Shown piece after piece: positions 1 to 5,742 of a stretch of DNA of 10,721 nt. Below the pieces are notes generated by a model that saw only the letters and a list, made by a program, of their open reading frames with translations, did no database searches and was not told where the DNA came from. Source of the stretch: Candidatus Gastranaerophilales bacterium (GTDB lineage: Bacteria; Cyanobacteriota; Vampirovibrionia; Gastranaerophilales; Gastranaerophilaceae); the NCBI GenBank assembly GCA_900772035.1, contig CAAGQE010000083.1, positions 1 to 10,721 on the forward strand, given 5' to 3'. Both the position numbers and the translations under genes were made by a program. Positions within the stretch are counted from its first letter, which is position 1; each line of letters opens with the position of its first letter.

Positions 1-84
1 GACATTCCCGAAAGCACCGAAAACTCGGTATATGAATGGCTTGCCGTAACTCACGACTTTGCACCGATGACATCCGGAAATTAG
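1..84 (+). CDS. 3' end of an unidentified protein (27 residues)
   Basis: The first frame is open from base 1 to a TAG at 82-84 and encodes 27 residues ending VTHDFAPMTSGN. The codons look like those of the real genes here, and the next 127 bases hold no gene, so this is most likely the C-terminus of a gene that begins upstream of the window. The fragment is too short to assign a family. No rho-independent terminator is visible directly after the stop. It could also be chance coding sequence, but the position right at the window edge and the clear regulatory region behind it favour a real gene end. Confidence 0.5.
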   Translation, partial: DIPESTENSVYEWLAVTHDFAPMTSGN

Positions 85-102
85 TTCACATAACTTAACA
101 AG

Positions 103-115
103 TGTAAACCTTACA
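103..115. promoter_or_regulatory. Small perfect dyad upstream of the 52-residue gene
   Basis: TGTAA-ACC-TTACA is a perfect 5-bp inverted repeat with a 3-base spacer. It lies about 60 bases upstream of the -10 hexamer at 176-181, a position where an activator or repressor could bind. It does not fit the NtcA consensus spacing (GTA-N8-TAC). A dyad this short can occur by chance, so this is only a candidate operator. Confidence 0.2.
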
Positions 116-172
116 ACAGATAGTGTTTTCAAAATTAATTAAAATTTGCATCTAAAAACGTCAACAAATATA

Positions 173-181
173 TGTTATAAT
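173..181 (+). promoter_or_regulatory. Extended -10 promoter for the 52-residue gene
   Basis: TG-T-TATAAT is an exact extended -10 element, with TG one base upstream of a consensus TATAAT hexamer at 176-181. No convincing -35 lies 16-18 bases upstream, which is normal for extended -10 promoters. Transcription would begin near 188, giving a leader of about 24 bases that contains the Shine-Dalgarno. Confidence 0.6.
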
Positions 182-211
182 AAAACAGTCCTAAATGGTA
201 AAGGAGGCAAA

Positions 212-370
212 ATGTCAAACTCAACTTTAGACAAAAAAATAGCACAAGATTATTCAAAAGAATTTGAATCATATCTGCAAACGAGACGTTCAAATGCTAC
301 TTATAACGGCATAGAACTGGAAACAGCAGGTTGGCAAAAAGAACTTTTCGGATTTAAAGAAACAAAGTAA
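212..370 (+). CDS. Small orphan protein, 52 residues
   Basis: An unrecognised small soluble protein. The start at 212 is chosen because AAAGGAGG (200-207) sits 4 bases upstream; an earlier in-frame ATG at 146 lies upstream of the promoter and is rejected. The product has no signal peptide or membrane span. Its N-terminal half is charged and probably helical (DKKIAQDYSKEFESYL), then comes an RR pair and a C-terminal part with one Trp (GWQKELFGF). An exact extended -10 promoter, a near-ideal ribosome binding site and a clean terminator make it a self-contained, probably well-expressed monocistronic unit. I do not recognise the family. It might be a regulator, an adaptor, or an antitoxin whose partner is missing; nothing here decides. 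Confidence 0.75.
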   Translation: MSNSTLDKKIAQDYSKEFESYLQTRRSNATYNGIELETAGWQKELFGFKETK

Positions 371-390
371 CTTTTATTAATTTAATTTTC

Positions 391-421
391 AAAGGCGGTG
401 TAAAAACCGCCTTTATTTTTT
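391..421 (+). terminator. Rho-independent terminator of the 52-residue gene
   Basis: AAAGGCGGT (391-399) pairs perfectly with ACCGCCTTT (406-414) over a six-base loop (400-405). It is followed by a run of six T (416-421). It begins 20 bases after the stop codon at 368-370 and separates this gene from the vWA gene downstream. Confidence 0.9.
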
Positions 422-459
422 GGACACAAATAGTGTTACCCGATTAACCGATGAAATTT

Positions 460-490
460 CCGAATATTTGCAGGATTTTAAAATATTCGG
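460..490. promoter_or_regulatory. Perfect inverted repeat overlapping the vWA gene's Shine-Dalgarno
   Basis: CCGAATATTT (460-469) is the exact reverse complement of AAATATTCGG (481-490), with an 11-base loop (470-480). The 3' arm includes the first two bases of the Shine-Dalgarno GGAGG (489-493), whose start codon is at 498. In the mRNA this would be a 10-bp hairpin partly hiding the ribosome binding site; in DNA it could be an operator. No T-run follows, so it is not a terminator. Confidence 0.5.
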
Positions 491-497
491 AGGATAA

Positions 498-1235
498 ATG
501 AAAAAATATCTATGTTATTTTTCGGTAATTTTATTACTTGGGATAGGAACATTGCCCGTAATTTCGGACATTAATTCATATAACGTTCACGAAGACGATA
601 AAAGCGGAAATTCAATCAAGATAAACTCTGACGAGAAAATTCTGTTCATTGTGGATTTTTCAAACAGTATGAATGATTATCTCGGGAGCAGAAAGAAAAT
701 CGATGTTGCAATAAGTTCACTCTCGACAATTGCAGGGAAATTAAATCCATCTACAAAAACAGGACTTCGAGTCTACGGACACAAACACGGTTTCAACCCG
801 TTTCTTGGCTGCACGGCGACAAATTTAATCAGCCCGATAATGCCAAATAACACAAGAAACATCTATGCACAATTGTCACAAATATCACCAAACGGATGGA
901 CACCGATTACGCGGTCTTTAAAACAAGCCGTAAACAACGATTTTGCAAACATAGACGGCGACAAAAGGATAATATTATTGACCGACGGAGGGGAAAATTG
1001 CGATGAAAGCCCTTGCGAATATGCAATCCAACTTGTGCAAACCAGAGATGACATAAAAATCGACGTAATTGCACTCGCAATAAACGACCCTATTGCGGAA
1101 GATCAACTGAAATGCACAGCATTAGCGACTTCAGGTAAAATTTATCATGCAAACGATGCAGCAGCGCTCGAAACCGTACTCGGCGAAATCTTAAACGTAA
1201 CAACAGATGTTCAAGGCACAATAATCAAAAAATAA
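498..1235 (+). CDS. Exported von Willebrand factor A (vWA) domain protein
   Basis: A secreted or periplasmic vWA protein of 245 residues. The start has Shine-Dalgarno GGAGG at 489-493. Residues 1-23 form a signal peptide (MKKYLCYFSVILLLGIGTL...). The vWA fold spans about 46-235 with a complete metal-ion-dependent adhesion site: D53-x-S55-x-S57 (DFSNS), T135 in GWTPIT and D163 in LLTDGGEN. The pattern of GLRVYGHKHG, a Cys before the loop (C105), the C168/C173 pair and C206 is that of the bacterial 'Ca-activated chloride channel homolog' vWA subgroup; these Cys could form disulfides outside the cytoplasm. Such domains bind protein partners through Mg2+. The ligand is unknown. Its stop TAA (1233-1235) directly abuts the stop of the convergent envelope operon, which encodes a second vWA protein. 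Confidence 0.9.
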   Translation: MKKYLCYFSVILLLGIGTLPVISDINSYNVHEDDKSGNSIKINSDEKILFIVDFSNSMNDYLGSRKKIDVAISSLSTIAGKLNPSTKTGLRVYGHKHGFNPFLGCTATNLISPIMPNNTRNIYAQLSQISPNGWTPITRSLKQAVNNDFANIDGDKRIILLTDGGENCDESPCEYAIQLVQTRDDIKIDVIALAINDPIAEDQLKCTALATSGKIYHANDAAALETVLGEILNVTTDVQGTIIKK

Positions 1236-2414
1236 CTATTGATAACTGAATGAATAACTGCCGTTGTTGTAATCCATACGCAAAATAATTTGCTCACCCG
1301 AATACGATTCAGGCGGAGGATTAAACGACGGTGTACGCATCAACATGTGATACATAGCGTCATTTAATGATTTATTGTCGGATTGTTTTACAAAATGACG
1401 GTTTAACAATTTTCCGTCTTTTGAAATCGTAAATCCAATCGTAGCAGAGCCAAAGCCCGAAACGTTCAATATCGGGAAAACACTAAAAAGACGTTTTCGC
1501 AAAGCAACTTTGTAATCGGAAAGTTCTTTGGCACTATTAGTGTTTTTAACTGCGGTAGCATGTTTTTGAACGTTGGTTTTGTTTTGAGTTGCAGAAGTCT
1601 GTTTATCTTTTTGCTTGGGTTGAACATCTTGAGGTTTTGTCTGAGTCTTTTTGACTTCTGTTTTTCGCGGTTTTGAAGCCGTTTGTTTCGGAGTTTTATC
1701 CTTTTGTACCTGTTGAGGTTGAGGTTTTTGAGCAGAAGTTGCGGTTTTTTCTTGAACTTGAACAGGCGCAGGGATTGAAACTTCCTGCTTATCAGCAGAT
1801 GCAACAACTTCAACCTCGGAGACACTATTTGTTGCATTGTTCGGTTTGCTCTTAGAATCAATCCAATAACTGTCAACATCAGGTATTGTAATTTCTTTGG
1901 CAACCTGAGGTTTTGCCACTTTTGGAGTGTTATTTGACGGAGCCGTAATCGCCCTTACAATCAAAATAATCGCCAAAATTGAGATAAAACTGAAAATAAA
2001 AATTGCCACGAAGAGTGAAAAAGATTTTGCATGTTCCGATTCGTCATCATCCTCATCATCTTCTTCATATCCCTCAGTTTCGGCATATTGTGCTGGTTTT
2101 TGATATTCTGCATTATATTCATATCCAGAAGCATTTTGATATTGCGCAGGATTTTCATACTGCGAAGTATTTACATACTCTGCATCATCCTCGTAGTCGT
2201 ATTCGTCATTATAAGCGACAGTTTGCTTTTCCGACTCGGAATAGCCGTCATTTGCGCTTTCATAGTTGTCATAATTTTCACAATTTTCAGAAGTTGAAAT
2301 TTCCTCTTCCTGAGGAACTCCGTTATTCAGGCAAATAAAAACATTATTGCCGCAATCACAATATTCGGGGTTTTCTGCATATTCAAGTCCGCAATTTTTA
2401 CATTTATATATCAT
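1236..2414 (-). CDS. Zinc-ribbon / single-span membrane protein with TonB/TolA-like C-terminal domain
   Basis: 392 residues in four parts. Residues 1-28 are a zinc ribbon of rubredoxin-like type (C5-x2-C8, C19-x-C21). Residues 40-128 are acidic and Tyr/Asn-rich with degenerate QY.N/EY repeats and an Asp/Glu run at 117-128. One membrane span lies at 131-153. A Lys/Gln/Pro/Thr-rich linker at about 160-297 precedes a TonB/TolA-type C-terminal domain at about 298-392 (SATIGFTISKDGKLL, then a helix and SFNPPP). The zinc ribbon should be cytoplasmic and the linker and C-terminal domain periplasmic, as in TonB and TolA, which reach across to outer-membrane partners. The ATG overlaps the previous stop in an ATGA, so it is translationally coupled. 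It is the last gene of the operon, ending with TAG at 1238-1236. The domain call rests on pattern, not a search. Confidence 0.82.
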   Translation of the reverse strand: MIYKCKNCGLEYAENPEYCDCGNNVFICLNNGVPQEEEISTSENCENYDNYESANDGYSESEKQTVAYNDEYDYEDDAEYVNTSQYENPAQYQNASGYEYNAEYQKPAQYAETEGYEEDDEDDDESEHAKSFSLFVAIFIFSFISILAIILIVRAITAPSNNTPKVAKPQVAKEITIPDVDSYWIDSKSKPNNATNSVSEVEVVASADKQEVSIPAPVQVQEKTATSAQKPQPQQVQKDKTPKQTASKPRKTEVKKTQTKPQDVQPKQKDKQTSATQNKTNVQKHATAVKNTNSAKELSDYKVALRKRLFSVFPILNVSGFGSATIGFTISKDGKLLNRHFVKQSDNKSLNDAMYHMLMRTPSFNPPPESYSGEQIILRMDYNNGSYSFSYQ

Positions 2415-3400
2415 CGCTTAATTCTTTCATAATCATTGTAATCCGACGGCGAAGAGTATCTTGTCGAATTTGCCATTGTAAAACTTCCTTCCGCATTGGT
2501 GATAATCCGCTTTGAATTTGCAGGAAAATTCAAAATCGGTGTTTTTTGATAACTCAACAACAAAGGCTTGAGAACCCTTACTGCCAACGGGGTATAAGAG
2601 GAATTATTCGACCATGTTTTAAGATTCGATATGTTGCCTGCCTTGTCGACAGTAAACGAAAAATAAAAAGTAGTTCCGATTGGTGCCGAAATATTGGCAT
2701 CTCTCATCAATTTGTTTTGAAGATCAGAGCGCCACTTGTTCCAAGCAATAACTTCGAGTTGCTCGGCTGTAAGTTGTTTATTTGACGAAGCCTTGGGTGT
2801 TTCTTTTTTAGGTTCGGGCTTTGACACTATTTGTGTTTTTTGTGCGGATTTAGGCTGCTCGACGGTTTTATTGGGTTTTGAAGCCGCTGGCGGTTTTTGA
2901 GTTGACGAAGAAGGTTTATGTGCAGACGAAGACGGTTTTTGAGCAGTTTTGTCTGTCGAAGATTTTTGTACAGTCTTATTTGACGGCTTTTGCGAAGGCT
3001 TATTTGTCGATGATTTAGGCTTTTCGGCTAAGGATTTTTGGACCGATTTCGCCGTTGAAGGTTTCGCTTTTGTTTCTGTCGATTTAGTAGAATTTAAAGT
3101 TCCGACAGAAGATTTTTCGTTTGTTTGTCTTTGTTGTTTTGGCTCAGATTGTTTAAATTCAAACTGAGGTGTTTTTATTTGAACATTCGGAATATCGACC
3201 GTAAAGCCCGGCATTTCAATCGAATCAAGTTCATAATTATAGTCAGTTTTTTGCGCTTCTGATTTTTGCGTCATCATAGAAAGTTTGAAATTTTTATTTT
3301 CAAACATAATATGCTTGTGCGTTTTCGGTCTGAAAATACAAACCAGCGTTGTCACAAGAAGGAACAAAATAAGTATAAAAATCAAAAGTTTTTTATCCAT
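2411..3400 (-). CDS. Membrane-anchored protein with Ser/Lys/Pro linker and TonB/TolA-like C-terminal domain
   Basis: 329 residues. An N-terminal signal anchor (5-22, LLIFILILFLLVTTLVCI) precedes a short region at 30-84. A long low-complexity linker follows at about 85-205, rich in KPS/QKPS/SST motifs. The C-terminal domain at about 215-315 (WNKWRSDLQNKLM, then FYFSFTVDKAGNISNL) has the helix-strand-strand pattern of TonB/TolA C-terminal domains. The architecture parallels the next gene without its zinc ribbon, so the two may form a pair or heterocomplex bridging the periplasm. Its ATG shares one base with the preceding stop (TAATG, 3402-3398), and its own TGA overlaps the next ATG (ATGA, 2414-2411), giving tight coupling. 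Weak Shine-Dalgarno sequences fit this. Partner proteins at the outer membrane are unknown. Confidence 0.82.
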   Translation of the reverse strand: MDKKLLIFILILFLLVTTLVCIFRPKTHKHIMFENKNFKLSMMTQKSEAQKTDYNYELDSIEMPGFTVDIPNVQIKTPQFEFKQSEPKQQRQTNEKSSVGTLNSTKSTETKAKPSTAKSVQKSLAEKPKSSTNKPSQKPSNKTVQKSSTDKTAQKPSSSAHKPSSSTQKPPAASKPNKTVEQPKSAQKTQIVSKPEPKKETPKASSNKQLTAEQLEVIAWNKWRSDLQNKLMRDANISAPIGTTFYFSFTVDKAGNISNLKTWSNNSSYTPLAVRVLKPLLLSYQKTPILNFPANSKRIITNAEGSFTMANSTRYSSPSDYNDYERIKR

Positions 3401-4992
3401 TATTTATCCACTCTCGCATTAATTTCATCCAACGCATACAACTCAAATTTTGTTTTTGCCAAAAGATAAGTTTCTGCTATCAACAACGCAGTCGGAACAA
3501 GCGCCGCCACAAAGCTTAAAAATAATCCCGAAAAATCCTGACCGATTTCGACAGTAAAATACGAAATATTCATTGTAAATTCAATCAGGATAATCGCAAG
3601 CCCGACAGAAAATGCAAAAAACATTTCTTTTTTTGCTTTCAATGTTGCCTGCAAACCTAATATTTCCGCGCAATGCAACAAATAGTTGCTAAAACCGTCA
3701 TGTTTTATAATATCTGAATTTGAAATTTTTCTTTGGATAGAAAATGCGTTCACAAACAAGAAAAACGCAAAAACAATCAAGCAGGTTGCAAGTGTTAAAA
3801 ATATCGGTGAGAACTTCAATCCTGAAGCAACTCTGACCCAGCCCGCCGCTTCAGAGAAACAATTTGCCAAAGTATTAGAAACACCGTAAGCCAAAAACGG
3901 TGCCGTTAACACGCCGATAACCGTTTCAAAAGCCTCTTTAATGTGCAGTTTGAAAATTCGGTCACTAACGTACTGCAACTTCGATTCGCTCAAATTGTTA
4001 ACAAAATGACCGACCCAAATATTGTAATCGTGCATAACTTTTTCAAAGTCTTCACGGTATTCGTACTTGTCCAAAATTTCAGACAAAATTGAGCCGTTAT
4101 TTTTGTAATATGCGGACGCTATGCCCAAACAAACGGTAATTCCGACGAAAAATAAAGATAACAAAATCGGGAAAACCAAAGTTTTGTTATAGTTCAAATA
4201 ATAAACAAGGTTAAAGGCATAAACCCCAAGCATTACAACCGATGAAAGTGCAATCAAAGTCGTGTACACGGGTTTTGAAATTTTCGTTTTGTTATTCGGA
4301 ATATTACTTCCGAAAAAGCCGTAAATCCCTTGTTTAAAAATAAGCATTACACCCAAAATCAAAACCGTATAAAGCAGCCAAAGTTTAAGTTCCGTCGGCA
4401 AATGCAAATAATCAGCGGATTCTTGAATAGAAAGTCCGACAATATAATTTGTAACCCCGAAAGCACATGTCAAACAACCCAAAGTTAAAGCAATATGTGA
4501 GAACACAGCACCTTTTGTATTTTGGGAAATTTTCGATTTCAAATCATTAATTACATGCGCAACGTCTTTAATAATGGCAATTCTGCGCTCATCAATATTT
4601 TCTTTTACTTTATCGAGTTTTACTCTTGTCACGGCATGATCGTCATCAGCATACAAGTTTTTTATATCCGATTCGTCAAAATCTTGCTTTCCAATCTCTG
4701 TAACCGTTCTTGCGGGTTTTGGCAACACTTCAAAGTTTATAAACTCTTCGGAGTTACTGAACAATAGTCTTGAAATCTTAGTAACCACGAGGTTTTTAAA
4801 CGGCTTTCCTCTAAACAAAATGTTTTTATTAGCATTAACAACACTATATGTGTTATCGGCAGAATTGTACGATACAACTATTTGTGTTACACCTTGTAAA
4901 ACAATGTCATTGTCAGGAGTTCCACCGATTGTAATCACTCTGTTTTCATTAAATTGTCTTTTTATTTTAGAAGTGGATATAATTATTGCCAT
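3400..4992 (-). CDS. Multi-span membrane protein with N-terminal degenerate FHA-like domain
   Basis: 530 residues. Residues 1-93 resemble a forkhead-associated domain: RVITIGGTPDNDIVL matches the usual 'IGR..DNDIVL' strand, and LLFSNSEEFINFEVL fits the last strands. The Arg of GR is Gly here, and the SxxH and NG motifs are missing, so phosphothreonine binding is unlikely. A charged segment at 100-160 follows. Then come about eight membrane helices, near 163-186, 203-220, 242-264, 272-295, 352-375, 395-416, 457-479 and 487-511, with a cytoplasmic-looking loop at 296-350. AAGGAG lies at 5003-4998 and overlaps the stop of the upstream vWA gene, indicating coupling. I know no named family with this layout. 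It is the membrane core of the cluster, perhaps a scaffold or a TonB-energiser-like part; the latter is speculation. Confidence 0.85.
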   Translation of the reverse strand: MAIIISTSKIKRQFNENRVITIGGTPDNDIVLQGVTQIVVSYNSADNTYSVVNANKNILFRGKPFKNLVVTKISRLLFSNSEEFINFEVLPKPARTVTEIGKQDFDESDIKNLYADDDHAVTRVKLDKVKENIDERRIAIIKDVAHVINDLKSKISQNTKGAVFSHIALTLGCLTCAFGVTNYIVGLSIQESADYLHLPTELKLWLLYTVLILGVMLIFKQGIYGFFGSNIPNNKTKISKPVYTTLIALSSVVMLGVYAFNLVYYLNYNKTLVFPILLSLFFVGITVCLGIASAYYKNNGSILSEILDKYEYREDFEKVMHDYNIWVGHFVNNLSESKLQYVSDRIFKLHIKEAFETVIGVLTAPFLAYGVSNTLANCFSEAAGWVRVASGLKFSPIFLTLATCLIVFAFFLFVNAFSIQRKISNSDIIKHDGFSNYLLHCAEILGLQATLKAKKEMFFAFSVGLAIILIEFTMNISYFTVEIGQDFSGLFLSFVAALVPTALLIAETYLLAKTKFELYALDEINARVDK

Positions 4993-5001
4993 TAAAACTC
5001 C

Positions 5002-5685
5002 TTATCTGCCGATAGATTTAAAAAACTTTTTAGAAACTTTGCCCGTCATTTCCTCTGTTGCGATAATAAGTTTATCCTCACTCATAACGGGTATAAGTTG
5101 ATTTTTTACGAAATCCAACTTTGACGGATGTGCCCAAACGAACATCAACGTCAAATCAGGAACGTATTTTACGGTGGTTTGAATATTTTTCGGGAAAGTA
5201 TTCCAGTCCAATTGTTTTGAAGTTGCGCCTTCGTTTTCCAAATCGCCAATCGTGACAACCGCAGGCACGTAGCCGTCTCGTTTCATTACAAGACAATAAC
5301 CGATTGCCTTTTTCATCGCGTCACCGTACGCAGTTCCGCATTCTTCGGGACTGAATTTTGTAAAAGAATCTAAGGATTTTGAAATACCCGCAGAATCTTG
5401 CGGAGAGCCTTCATATATCAAATATGCATCTTCAGAAACTCTTATAATTTTTATCTTATCTTCCGGATCCATATTTTTACAAAGTTGCTTTACGAAACGC
5501 TTTTGCGACTCAATATTCTTTTGATTTGAAGCGGACGAATCAATTAAAAAAGTTACTGCAACAGGCTGAAACTCATTAATTTTTATGTTTTTTATTCCAA
5601 AAATGACAAGATATATAACAATTGCCACAAATGCAATAACTGCGCTCAAAATATATAATCTTTTTGTTAATACTTCTTTGTTCAT
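5002..5685 (-). CDS. Membrane-anchored vWA domain protein
   Basis: 227 residues from the ATG at 5685-5683; an in-frame GTG at 5703 would add six residues, and neither start has a good Shine-Dalgarno. One N-terminal span at about 9-30 anchors a vWA domain at about 40-225. The metal site looks complete: D49-x-S51-x-S53 (DSSAS), T118 in CGTAYGDAM, and D148 in TIGDLEN. It differs from the other vWA protein in this window: it lacks the RVYGH and paired-Cys features and has a membrane anchor, so it is not a recent duplicate. It starts 46 bases after the upstream gene's stop, and its TAA (5004-5002) overlaps the Shine-Dalgarno of the FHA-like gene. A Mg2+-dependent adaptor within an envelope complex is the likely role. 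Confidence 0.87.
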   Translation of the reverse strand: MNKEVLTKRLYILSAVIAFVAIVIYLVIFGIKNIKINEFQPVAVTFLIDSSASNQKNIESQKRFVKQLCKNMDPEDKIKIIRVSEDAYLIYEGSPQDSAGISKSLDSFTKFSPEECGTAYGDAMKKAIGYCLVMKRDGYVPAVVTIGDLENEGATSKQLDWNTFPKNIQTTVKYVPDLTLMFVWAHPSKLDFVKNQLIPVMSEDKLIIATEEMTGKVSKKFFKSIGR

Positions 5686-5720
5686 ATCTAGTTTAGAATA
5701 CACGAGTTTTGTTAATTGGG

Positions 5721-5742
5721 CAATTCGTTAATCAGCGAATTG
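5721..5742. repeat. Small inverted repeat between operon genes 1 and 2
   Basis: CAATTCG (5721-5727) and CGAATTG (5736-5742) form a perfect 7-bp inverted repeat with an 8-base loop spanning the TGA stop (5734-5732). There is no T-run on the minus strand, so it is a weak terminator at best. It could pause polymerase, stabilise the upstream mRNA, or tune expression of the first gene against the rest. Confidence 0.3.

Noticed and set aside
146..211. N-terminal extension of the 52-residue protein from the ATG at 146
   Set aside because: That ATG lies upstream of the consensus -10 at 176-181, while the ATG at 212 has an excellent Shine-Dalgarno.
1466..1903. Open minus-strand frame of 145 codons
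   Set aside because: It lies wholly inside the zinc-ribbon/TonB-like gene in another frame; its Lys/Arg/Leu/Gln-rich product is the shadow of the Lys/Gln/Pro linker.
2003..2338. Plus-strand frames over the acidic region of the zinc-ribbon gene
   Set aside because: The hydrophobic or His-rich products are complementary-strand readings of Asp/Glu/Tyr codons; no start signals.
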